NCBI GenBank assembly: GCA_025459125.1
Contig: JALORE010000038.1
Span: 1 to 45,300, forward strand
Direction: 5' to 3'
Source: Planctomycetota bacterium
GTDB lineage: Bacteria > Planctomycetota > Phycisphaerae > Sedimentisphaerales > Anaerobacaceae
DNA length: 45,300 nt
The notes under the pieces were generated by a model. The model did not search any database. It saw only the letters and a program-made list of their open reading frames with translations, and was not told the DNA's origin. The position numbers and the translations under genes were made by a program. Numbering within the stretch: the first letter of the stretch is position 1; every line of letters starts with the position of its first letter. This document shows positions 8,760 through 16,632 of the stretch, piece after piece.

Positions 8760-9257
8760 ATGGCATTCGATTGTTTCATGAAGATCGAGGGGATTGATGG
8801 CGAGTGTACGGACAAGGCGCACGACAAGTGGATTGAGGTTCTGTCGTTTTCTCACGGGCTGAGCCAGTCCTCCTCGGGTTCCGTCAGCAGCGGCGGGGGG
8901 CGCACGGCGGAACGGTGCGACCACCAGGACTTCTCCCTCTGCAAGACGCTGGATAAAGCCTCGCCGAAGCTGGCGCTTTATTGCTGCAACGGCGAGCACA
9001 TCAAGACCATCACCATTGAGCTGTGCCGGGCCTCCAAGGACAAGCAGAAGTACATGCAGTACGTGCTGTCGGATTCCGTCGTCAGCAGCGTGCGGCCGGG
9101 CGGTTCCTCCCAGGGGGAGGGGACGCTGCCGGTGGAAGAAGTCTCCTTCTGTTACGGAAAGATCGAGTGGATCTACACGGAGACAGCCCACGACACCGGC
9201 AAAGCCAAGGGCGATGTGAAAGCCCACTGGGATCTGGGCACGGGCACGGGTGGCTGA
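8760..9257 (+). CDS. hcp: T6SS inner tube protein Hcp (TssD)
   Basis: A 165-residue Hcp-family protein that stacks as hexamers into the expelled tube. It begins MAFDCFMKIEGIDGECTDK, with the usual IEVLSFSHGLSQ following, and contains the AERCDHQDFSLCKTLDKASP stretch typical of Hcp1/EvpC. Its C terminus (GDVKAHWDLGTGTGG) is short, so no effector is fused. The start is fixed by AAGGAG about nine bases before the ATG. Position directly after the sheath pair is the common order. It could carry effectors in its lumen, none of which is encoded in this window. Confidence 0.96.
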   Translation: MAFDCFMKIEGIDGECTDKAHDKWIEVLSFSHGLSQSSSGSVSSGGGRTAERCDHQDFSLCKTLDKASPKLALYCCNGEHIKTITIELCRASKDKQKYMQYVLSDSVVSSVRPGGSSQGEGTLPVEEVSFCYGKIEWIYTETAHDTGKAKGDVKAHWDLGTGTGG

Positions 9258-9359
9258 TAGGCCCGATAGGGGCGGCTCTCCGGCGGTCCGTTGCCACTCT
9301 GCGCTCGCAGGCGTGCGTCCTTTGAACCGGCGAAGTACATCCGAGGGGAGACCGATGGT

Positions 9360-10190
9360 ATGATGGAGGCCGAAGAGCTACTGCGGGCAGGGCAACTGGA
9401 CCAAGCACAAAGCTCCCTGGAGCGTGCCATTCGGGCTGCGCCGGCGGATGCGAAACTTCGGGTCTTCTTCTCCCAGCTTTTGGCGGTTCTGGGCCAGTGG
9501 GACCGTGCGTTCACCCAGTTGAACGTGGCGTCGGAGTTGGATCCCGTCCACCTGCTGATGACGCGGATGTACGGCACTGCCCTGCGCTGTGAAGTGTTGC
9601 GCGGGCAGGTCTTCGCCGGGGCGCGGACCCCGCTGATCTTCGGTGAGCCGCAGCCCTGGGTGGGCTGGCTGGTGCAAGCCCATCTCCTGACGGCTCAGGG
9701 GCAGGATGTGGCCGCCGCCCAGTTGCGAGGACAAGCTTTGGAGGCGGCGCCGGCCCTCGCCGGCGCCGTGGATGACCACGAGTTCGAGTGGATTGCGGAC
9801 GCCGATTCACGCCTCGGGCCGGTTCTGGAGGCGATCGTCGAGGGCCAGTACTACTGGGTTCCCTTCCAGGTGATCCGTGCCGTCGAGGTAAGCGCGCCAA
9901 AAGACCTGTTCGACCTGGTGTGGATCCCGGCGCAATTCACGTGGGTCAATCACGGGCAGTCCGCGGGTCTGATCCCGGTTCGCTACCCGCGGTCCGAAGA
10001 GTGCCGGGACAATGCCCTGCGCCTGGCGCGCAAGACGGAGTGGCTTGAGCGGCAGGCCGGGACCTACCTGGGCCTGGGCCAGCGGACCCTGGTCACCGAG
10101 GAGCAGGAGTATGCAATTCTGAACACCCGCCACGTCCGGTTGTTCCCGCCGGACCGGGACGCCGGGGCGGACGGAGGCCGCGATGGCTGA
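9360..10190 (+). CDS. tagJ: T6SS accessory protein TagJ (ImpE family)
   Basis: The 276-residue product starts with TPR-like helical repeats (MMEAEELLRAGQLDQAQ). It then has the ImpE C-terminal region, with WIADADSRLGPVLEAIVEG and WVPFQVIRAV. In characterised systems TagJ binds the TssB N terminus and modulates ClpV-driven sheath turnover. It is present in only part of T6SS clusters. The start at 9360 has GAGGGGAG upstream; an ATG five bases earlier is out of frame. The last 8 bp overlap tssE, which supports coupling within the operon. Confidence 0.9.
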   Translation: MMEAEELLRAGQLDQAQSSLERAIRAAPADAKLRVFFSQLLAVLGQWDRAFTQLNVASELDPVHLLMTRMYGTALRCEVLRGQVFAGARTPLIFGEPQPWVGWLVQAHLLTAQGQDVAAAQLRGQALEAAPALAGAVDDHEFEWIADADSRLGPVLEAIVEGQYYWVPFQVIRAVEVSAPKDLFDLVWIPAQFTWVNHGQSAGLIPVRYPRSEECRDNALRLARKTEWLERQAGTYLGLGQRTLVTEEQEYAILNTRHVRLFPPDRDAGADGGRDG

Positions 10191-10719
10191 GCTGACCCCC
10201 AAGGAACTGCTCCAACCCTGCCTGCTGGATCGCCTGAGTGACGATGAGCCGCAGACGGCCCGCGAAAGCCATTATGACCGGGTCGTGTCGCTGAAGCAGT
10301 ATCGGGAGGCCGTGCTGCGCGATTTGAAGATGCTGCTGAATTCCCGCATGCACCCGTCGCGGGACTCGGAGGACTCTCGCCGCGATGACATCTACGATTT
10401 TCCCCGTGCGGCGGCCTCCGTTCTGAACTACGGGATTCCCGAATTCTGCGGCCGGAATGTGTCCGGGGCCGATCCCGCGGAGTTGGAGGAGCTCATCCGG
10501 CTGTCGCTCGTCTTGTTTGAGCCGCGCATCTCTCCCCATTCGCTGACGGTGCGGTGGGTCCCGCCCGGGCCGGATGCGCCGACCATTCCTTCTCTCGCCT
10601 TTGAGATCACCGGGGACTTGTGGGCCCATCCCGCTCCGGACCACCTGCTGATTCAGACGGAAGTGGATCTCGACAGCGGCCACTGCCATTACCCGAAGGA
10701 AGGTGAGGCCGGTGGATAG
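10183..10719 (+). CDS. tssE: T6SS baseplate protein TssE (gp25-like)
   Basis: A 178-residue protein with the GPW/gp25 fold region from about residue 40 to 165. It shows LKMLLNSRMHP, SVLNYGIPEF and the C-terminal DLWAHPAPDHLLIQTEVDL. TssE is the wedge subunit from which sheath polymerisation starts. It overlaps the tagJ end by 8 bp and the tssF start by 8 bp. The ATG at 10183 is the only sensible start. The C terminus ends within the first codons of tssF. Confidence 0.9.
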   Translation: MAELTPKELLQPCLLDRLSDDEPQTARESHYDRVVSLKQYREAVLRDLKMLLNSRMHPSRDSEDSRRDDIYDFPRAAASVLNYGIPEFCGRNVSGADPAELEELIRLSLVLFEPRISPHSLTVRWVPPGPDAPTIPSLAFEITGDLWAHPAPDHLLIQTEVDLDSGHCHYPKEGEAGG

Positions 10720-12586
10720 GAAGCTGCTCGATCTGTATGAACGCGAGCTTGCGTACGTGCGGGATATGGGCGTGGAGTTCGCCCGGGAGTTCCCGAAGGT
10801 GGCGGGCCGCCTGGGGGGGCTGGACGACGTCCATGCCTGTCCCGATCCGTTCGTCGAGCGGCTGCTGGAAGGATTCGCCTTCTTGTCCGCGCGGGTACAG
10901 TTGAAGCTGGAGGCCGAGTTTCCCCGTTTCACCGAATCCCTGCTGGGTACGGTCTACCCCGACTATCTCGCGCCGACGCCATCCATGTGCATGGTCCAGT
11001 TCGAGCCGGCCCTGGATGAGCCGGGTCTGGCCGGCGGGTTCACGATTCCCCGGACCTCCCGCCTGCTGGGGACCCTCGGCGAGACGGAGCAAACCCGTTG
11101 CGAATACCGCACGGCGCATGAGGTTGTCCTGTGGCCGCTGCAAATCGTCGCGGCGAATTACTGCGTGCGCGAGATGGTCTCCCTGGACCTGGGTGACGTG
11201 AGAGACGCGAAGGCCTGTCTGCGGCTGCGGCTGCAGACCGGCGGACGTGTGCCGCTGCGGGAGATCAAGCTGGATTCGCTCGTGCTTTACCTGGAGGGAC
11301 CCGGCGACATCCCCACCCGGATCTATGAGCAGGTGTTCGCTCATGCCGCCGGCGTGATCGTTCAGCCCACGACCAGGCCGATTCCCTGGCGACACGTGCT
11401 GGGCGCCGCCTGCCTGCGGCCCGTGGGCTTCCAGCGGGACCAGAGCCTGCTGCCGTATGAATGCCGTTTGTTCGACGGCTACCGGCTGCTCCGCGAGTAC
11501 TTCGCGTTCCGCCAGCGATTCCTGTTCCTGGAGGTGGCGGATCTGCGTCCCTCCCTGCAACGCAGCAGCGACGATTTGCTGGACATCGTCATCCCGTTGC
11601 GGCAGGCGGACCCCAAGCTGGAAAACGTCGTGGGCGTCGACAATTTCCGGCTCTTCTGCACCCCGGCGATCAATCTGTTTCCCAAGCGGCTGGACCGCGT
11701 CGACGTGACCTCGCACCGCGAGGAACTGCACGTGGTTGCGGACAAGACCAAGTCGCAGGATTTCGAGATCTACCGCGTGACGAACGTGGTGGGATATGGG
11801 GAGGCCTCCGGCCCGTTGCAGGAATTCCTGCCCTTCTATTCCGCCCGGGACTTTCAACGCGGGGCGGGGCAGGCGTATTTCCTCGCCCACCGCGATCCGA
11901 TGCGCCCGGTGCCACGGGAGCGGCTGCGCGGCGAGCGGTCGCGCAGCTACGCCGGCAACGAGGTGTATCTGTCTCTCGTTGACGCCGCGGCGGCGCCCTA
12001 CGGCGGTGAGATCAAGCAACTGGGGGTGGAAGCGCTGTGCACGAACCGGCACCTGCCCCTGCGTATGCCCACGGGACTGGGCACCGCGGACTTCACCATG
12101 GACCAGGCATCTCCGTGCCGGTCCATCCGGTGCGTGGGGACTCCCACGCCACCGCAGTCGTCCCATGTCGAAGGCGATGTCGCCTGGCGGGCGATCAGTC
12201 ACCTGTCGCTGAACTACCTCTCGCTCACCGACGACCAGGAGGGCAAGGGCGCTTCGGCTCTGCGGGACATCCTCCGCCTCTACTGCCCGCCGGGTGGCGA
12301 GGGCTTCCAGCAGGTGGAGGGCCTGCGCTCCATCGCGTGCCGCCCCATCGTCCGCCGCCTGGCGTTCCCGCATGCGGTGTCGTTCGCGCGCGGGGTCGAG
12401 GTGACGGTGACGCTGGAGGAGGCGCTCTTCACCGGGCTGGGAGTGTTCGTGCTCGGTGCCGTTCTGGAGCGATTCTTTGCGAAGTACGTCTCGGTGAACT
12501 CGTTTGCCGAGACGGTGGTCAGGACCGTGGAACGTGGAGAGATCATAAGATGGGCCCGACGACCCGGCCAGAGACCGCAGCTGTGA
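10712..12586 (+). CDS. tssF: T6SS baseplate protein TssF
   Basis: The 624-residue protein is a full-length TssF (VasA/ImpG family), which forms the baseplate wedge with TssG, TssE and TssK. The N terminus VDRKLLDLYERELAYVRDMG is diagnostic. The family segments LSARVQLKLEAEFPRFTESLL and FARGVEVTVTLEEALFTG are also clear. I prefer the GTG at 10712 because family members start with M-D/E immediately before this motif; GTG at 10703 would add three residues. Its end overlaps tssG by 37 bp in another frame. Confidence 0.93.
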   Translation: MDRKLLDLYERELAYVRDMGVEFAREFPKVAGRLGGLDDVHACPDPFVERLLEGFAFLSARVQLKLEAEFPRFTESLLGTVYPDYLAPTPSMCMVQFEPALDEPGLAGGFTIPRTSRLLGTLGETEQTRCEYRTAHEVVLWPLQIVAANYCVREMVSLDLGDVRDAKACLRLRLQTGGRVPLREIKLDSLVLYLEGPGDIPTRIYEQVFAHAAGVIVQPTTRPIPWRHVLGAACLRPVGFQRDQSLLPYECRLFDGYRLLREYFAFRQRFLFLEVADLRPSLQRSSDDLLDIVIPLRQADPKLENVVGVDNFRLFCTPAINLFPKRLDRVDVTSHREELHVVADKTKSQDFEIYRVTNVVGYGEASGPLQEFLPFYSARDFQRGAGQAYFLAHRDPMRPVPRERLRGERSRSYAGNEVYLSLVDAAAAPYGGEIKQLGVEALCTNRHLPLRMPTGLGTADFTMDQASPCRSIRCVGTPTPPQSSHVEGDVAWRAISHLSLNYLSLTDDQEGKGASALRDILRLYCPPGGEGFQQVEGLRSIACRPIVRRLAFPHAVSFARGVEVTVTLEEALFTGLGVFVLGAVLERFFAKYVSVNSFAETVVRTVERGEIIRWARRPGQRPQL

Positions 12587-13578
12587 TCCAGGCGCTCGCC
12601 GAGCGACCCTACGGCTTCGACTTCTTCCACGCCGTGCGCTGGCTGGAGAACGCGCGTCTCGATCGTCCCCGCGTGGGGGCCTCGCACCGGCCGCACGACG
12701 ATCTCGTGCGGTTTCATCAGCATGTCAGCCTCAGTTTCCCGCCTGCGTCTCTGCACAGCTTCCGCGACGAGGCCGCGCGCGATGAATCTCTGCCCGGCCT
12801 GTGGGTCAATTTCTTCGGGCTGCTCGGTCCCGGCGGCCCCATGCCGCTGCCCATCACCGAGTACGTTTATAACCGCGTGCACAACCTGGGCGATCGGACC
12901 CTCGCGGCGTTCCTGGATATCTTCAATCATCGGATGATCTCGCTGTTCTACCGTGCCTGGGCCCGTTGTCAGCAGACGGTCAGTCACGACCGCCCGGATG
13001 ACGACTGGTTCGCCGAGTACGTGGGCAGCTTTCTGGGCATCGCGACCGAGCCCTTCCGCCACCGTGACGAGCTGCCGGACTGTCTCAAGCTCTACTATTC
13101 CGGCCGGCTGTCTTGTCCGGCGAAGAACCCCGAAGGCCTGCAGGCGATTCTGGAGGATCACCTGAAGCTGCCGGTGGCGATCGAGGAGTTGATCGGCCAG
13201 TGGGTTGAGCTGGGGCCGCACGACCGTTGTCGATTGGGAGAGCCGGCCGGGGACGTTCGCCTGGGCGAAACCCTGGTTGTGGGCGAACGGTTCTGCGAGT
13301 GCCAGCCGACCTTCCGGCTGCGCCTGGGCCCCATGAGTTACCAGGACTACCAGGCTCTGCTCCCGGGGGGCGCCGCCCTGGCGCGGGTGGCTGCCTGGGT
13401 GCGGCTCTATGTCGGCGATGAGCTGGGGTGCCAGGTTCAGCTTGTTCTCCGCGCGCATGAGGTGCCCGGCCTGTGCCTGGGGCAGCAGGGATTCCTGGGG
13501 TGGTCCTGCTGGCTCCCAAGGCAGGACCGGCGGCAGAACCCGGACGATCTGATACTGACCTCGTTGGTGACATCATGA
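12550..13578 (+). CDS. tssG: T6SS baseplate protein TssG
   Basis: A 342-residue TssG (VasB/ImpH family) that completes the wedge with TssF and TssE and contacts TssK trimers. Typical stretches are RPYGFDFFHAVRWLE near the N terminus, then LPGLWVNFFGLLGPGGPMPLPITEYV, split here as the usual GLLGPGGPLP signature. A C-terminal segment around FRLRLGPMSYQDYQALLPGG is also typical. The ATG at 12550 lies inside tssF and is the first start that gives the expected N terminus. The upstream open frame has no homology. The stop overlaps the next ATG (ATGA), a mark of coupled translation. Confidence 0.93.
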   Translation: MGPTTRPETAAVIQALAERPYGFDFFHAVRWLENARLDRPRVGASHRPHDDLVRFHQHVSLSFPPASLHSFRDEAARDESLPGLWVNFFGLLGPGGPMPLPITEYVYNRVHNLGDRTLAAFLDIFNHRMISLFYRAWARCQQTVSHDRPDDDWFAEYVGSFLGIATEPFRHRDELPDCLKLYYSGRLSCPAKNPEGLQAILEDHLKLPVAIEELIGQWVELGPHDRCRLGEPAGDVRLGETLVVGERFCECQPTFRLRLGPMSYQDYQALLPGGAALARVAAWVRLYVGDELGCQVQLVLRAHEVPGLCLGQQGFLGWSCWLPRQDRRQNPDDLILTSLVTS

Positions 13579-14516
13579 GCAAGAGTCTGCAACAGCGGAT
13601 CATCGAGACCTCTCATCAGCTTCGGCTGGTGCAGAGGGGTTTCGCCGACGCGGAAGCGTCGCAACAGACGGAGTACCTCGGTGAAGAGCTCGACCGGCGC
13701 CTGAAGGAGATCCCCTACGGCGAGCGTCAGGCTTTCTTGCAGGGACTCCTGGCGCAGTTTCCCACGGCGCGGTCGGACCGGCCTGCCGCTGGGGACCAGG
13801 CTCGTCCGCGGAACGACGGGTCGCAGCCGGCCCTCGTTGACCCGCTCTCTCTGGCGCAGTGCCTGGTCGAGAAGCTCTCCTCTGTCACCCCGGACGACAG
13901 GCAGGCGGTGCTCGATCGTCTGCGGCAGACCGTTCCGGAGCTGTCCCGGACGGCCGGCAACTCGGGCGCATCGGGTCCGGATGGAAAATCGCCGTTCCCT
14001 CTGCCGGACGGCCTGGCTCCGGAGCGGCTGAGCCTGCTGGCGAGCCTGCTCACGGAATTCGTCGTCAAGCTCGAGCGCTGGACGACCTCGGTCTGGGCCG
14101 AGCTGCCCAGCAAGACCACGCTGCGGCCGCCCAAGCACATGGAGGAGATTGCCCGCCGCTTTCTGAGCGAAGAGAAGCGGACGACCGACGAGATCACCGA
14201 AGAACTGCGGTTGCTGCAGCAGTGCGTCACGATCAGCATGGCCGCGGCGCGGAAAGCGGCCGATGACGTGGCGCGACGGCTGGTCCAGCGGCTCGCGCCC
14301 GAGGCGATTCAGGCCGCGGTGGCGATGGAGCCGAAGAGCCTGGGAGAACGTCTCGTCAGCAGCGAAATTCGCTATTGGCGCAAATACTGTGAAATGGCCC
14401 AGGAGCTGCTGGAGCCGGAATATGTGGACCGGGAGATCATGGTGGCCATGGCGCAATATGCGGACGCCTTCCTCAAGAAACTGGAACGATCGGCAAAGAG
14501 TCCGGGAGGCCTATGA
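13575..14516 (+). CDS. Unrecognised protein between tssG and tssK, perhaps related to the TagH C-terminal domain
   Basis: The 313-residue protein is coupled by ATGA overlaps to tssG before it and tssK after it, so it is very likely part of the apparatus. The N terminus (residues 1-60) is helical and charged. A Pro/Arg/Gln-rich linker follows at about 60-160. The C-terminal half (160-310) is helical, with RLSLLASLLTEFVVKLERW and EIRYWRKYCEMAQELLEP. No signal peptide, membrane segment, FHA motif or lipobox is visible. The C-terminal half vaguely recalls the helical domain after the FHA module in TagH proteins, a gene often found at this position. That similarity is by eye only. It could also be a lineage-specific baseplate partner. 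Confidence 0.6.
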   Translation: MSKSLQQRIIETSHQLRLVQRGFADAEASQQTEYLGEELDRRLKEIPYGERQAFLQGLLAQFPTARSDRPAAGDQARPRNDGSQPALVDPLSLAQCLVEKLSSVTPDDRQAVLDRLRQTVPELSRTAGNSGASGPDGKSPFPLPDGLAPERLSLLASLLTEFVVKLERWTTSVWAELPSKTTLRPPKHMEEIARRFLSEEKRTTDEITEELRLLQQCVTISMAAARKAADDVARRLVQRLAPEAIQAAVAMEPKSLGERLVSSEIRYWRKYCEMAQELLEPEYVDREIMVAMAQYADAFLKKLERSAKSPGGL

Positions 14517-15880
14517 CGACGGAAAATCAAGTCCATTGGTGTGAAGGTCTGTTTCTCCAGCCGCACCATCTGCAGGCCATGCAGAAGGGTCTCCAGGAGG
14601 AGATCGCCGGTGCCCGTCGCTCCCGTTGGGCCTACCCGTACGGGGTGGTGAAAATGGGGCTTTCGGACGCGGACCTCGCGAACCATCGGCTTCGCTTCGA
14701 CGCGCTGCACGTGGTGATGCCCAGCGGCCGGGAGGTGCAGGTGCCCGAGAACGCTGATCTGGCGTCCGTGGACATCAAGGAGACACTGGCGGCCCACCAT
14801 GGTCTGCTCAAGGTCAAGCTGGGTGTCCCGCTCTGGCAGGCAACGGGGCGGAATGTGCTCGGGGAAGGGGAGGACTGGCGCACGAAACGATTGTACCGGA
14901 TCGAAGAAGTGGAGCGCGTCGATGAGAACTCCGGCAAGAACCCGCAGGTGATTCGCGTTCGCAAGATCAATGCCCGGCTCCTGTTCGAGGGCGACGACGA
15001 ATCGGATCTCGAGGTGCTGCCTTTGTTGCGGATCATCCCGGCGCAAGGCGAGGACGGCGGATTCCCGCGTGTGGATCCCAAGTACATCCCTCCGTGCCTG
15101 GTGGTGAACGGGTCGGCCAAGCTGCGGGACCTCCTTCGCGACATCACCAGCCAGGTCCTGGCGCATCGGGAAGCCCTGGTGCTCCAGGCGACACGCGGGG
15201 GCGTCACGGTGGAAAGCGTGCGGGGCACGCAGTTGGAGCAGGTGCTGCGGTTGCGCACCCTGAACCGCTGGGGCGCTTTGCTCGACTCTCTGGGCCCGAC
15301 CCTGGGTGCGGTCCCGCCGCTCGAGATGTACGGCTATCTGCGCCAGCTTCTGGGCGAGCTGGCGGCGCATCACCCGGGACGGGACGCCTTCGAGGTATCT
15401 CCCTACAACCATGATGACCCGTTTCCGGTTTTCGACGAACTGCTGCGCAAGATCCCGCCTCTGCTGACGGAGCAGCCCGACGTCGAGGTGCTGAAAGCGC
15501 CGTTCGTGCGCGACGAAGGCACGGGCGTTATGTGGGCCGCCCTGAATGATGAGGCGCTGTCGCGTCCCAACGAGTACTACCTGGGGATCGAAACCAAGAT
15601 GGACCCCAAGCAGCTTGCCCTGCTGGTGGAGGACGCGGATAAGTTCAAGCTGATGCCGCGCAGCATCGTGTTCCAGCGTGTTTACGGTGTGAAGCTGGTG
15701 TACGAATCGCACCCGCCCGTGGAACTGCCGCCGAAGATCGGTCTGAGTTACTTCCGGCTGGTCCGCCACGAGAGTGGACGGATGTGGGACCGCATCGTGC
15801 AGGAGAAGGCCGTGGCGGCCACCTGGCCGGAAGCGGACGCGAGCGATTTCCGCCTTACGCTCTTTATGCCCGTACCCTGA
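14513..15880 (+). CDS. tssK: T6SS baseplate-membrane connector TssK
   Basis: A 455-residue TssK (VasE/ImpJ family), the trimer that links baseplate wedges to the TssL/TssM membrane complex. The N terminus VHWCEGLFLQPHHLQAM is the family hallmark, and the length is normal. The C-terminal region (LPRS-type MPRSIVFQRVYGVKL, then GLSYFRLVRHESGRMWDRI) corresponds to the part that contacts TssL. The start is an ATG overlapping the stop of the preceding gene by four bases. The stop is 16 bp before tssL. Confidence 0.96.
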   Translation: MTTENQVHWCEGLFLQPHHLQAMQKGLQEEIAGARRSRWAYPYGVVKMGLSDADLANHRLRFDALHVVMPSGREVQVPENADLASVDIKETLAAHHGLLKVKLGVPLWQATGRNVLGEGEDWRTKRLYRIEEVERVDENSGKNPQVIRVRKINARLLFEGDDESDLEVLPLLRIIPAQGEDGGFPRVDPKYIPPCLVVNGSAKLRDLLRDITSQVLAHREALVLQATRGGVTVESVRGTQLEQVLRLRTLNRWGALLDSLGPTLGAVPPLEMYGYLRQLLGELAAHHPGRDAFEVSPYNHDDPFPVFDELLRKIPPLLTEQPDVEVLKAPFVRDEGTGVMWAALNDEALSRPNEYYLGIETKMDPKQLALLVEDADKFKLMPRSIVFQRVYGVKLVYESHPPVELPPKIGLSYFRLVRHESGRMWDRIVQEKAVAATWPEADASDFRLTLFMPVP

Positions 15881-15896
15881 TTCGGGGAGAACATGT

Positions 15897-16631
15897 ATGA
15901 AACTGGTGGCCCTGGCCGAACCGTTGTTCCAGTATGTCTGCCGGCTGCATCGCTCCGCGGCCAAAGGCTGCACCTTCCCGGTCGAGAAGGCGCGTGCGGA
16001 CATCCTGCAGTTGTTCGAACAGATGAAGCAGCAGGCGGCCGCGCGCGCGGACCTGGCCGCCCAGTATGAGAGGATCAAGCTGCCCCTGGTCTTCTTCGTG
16101 GATTTCATGATGCGGGAAAGCGGCCTGGACTCCCGGCTGGCGTGGGTCCCTCTGGCCTACGATTACCGGGAGCGAGCGGGTGACGAGAAGTTCTTCCTGC
16201 TGCTGGAGGCGGATCTGAAGGACCCCAGCGAAGGGGCGACTGAACGGCTGGCCGTCTTCTACACCTGCCTGGGGCTGGGGTTCACAGGGTTGTACATGGA
16301 CCAACCCGAGGAGATCCGGCGCTTGATCGGCCGCGTCTCCGGCCGCGTCTCCTCATACATGGGCGCCGATGGCCGGACGCGGCTGTGCCCGCAGGCCTAC
16401 GAGCACACGGATACCCGCAACTTCACCCAGCCTCCGGGGACGAAACTGGTGGGCATCGGCATTGCCCTGGTCGGTCTGCTGATTGTCTGGTTCCTTACCT
16501 ATTTTGCGCTGTTCCATGTCACCTCGGGCGACGTCGGCGCGAACCTCAAAACCCTCAAAGAACGCGCCGGTGCGAACCCCAAAGCACCCGTCCCACCGAC
16601 GTCCGTGAAGACTTCCACACAGGGAGGTTAA
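15897..16631 (+). CDS. tssL: T6SS inner-membrane protein TssL (DotU family)
   Basis: The 244-residue product has the cytoplasmic DotU helical domain at residues 1-165. Examples are LPLVFFVDFMMRESGL, the FFLLLEADLKDP segment and FYTCLGLGFTGLY. A single transmembrane helix follows at about 184-206, and then a short periplasmic tail of some 38 residues. No OmpA-like peptidoglycan-binding domain is fused, so wall anchoring must come from another protein or be absent. The ATG at 15897 has GGGGAGA eight bases upstream. One base separates its stop from the tssM start, fitting the obligate TssL-TssM partnership. Confidence 0.93.
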   Translation: MKLVALAEPLFQYVCRLHRSAAKGCTFPVEKARADILQLFEQMKQQAAARADLAAQYERIKLPLVFFVDFMMRESGLDSRLAWVPLAYDYRERAGDEKFFLLLEADLKDPSEGATERLAVFYTCLGLGFTGLYMDQPEEIRRLIGRVSGRVSSYMGADGRTRLCPQAYEHTDTRNFTQPPGTKLVGIGIALVGLLIVWFLTYFALFHVTSGDVGANLKTLKERAGANPKAPVPPTSVKTSTQGG

Positions 16632-16632
16632 G

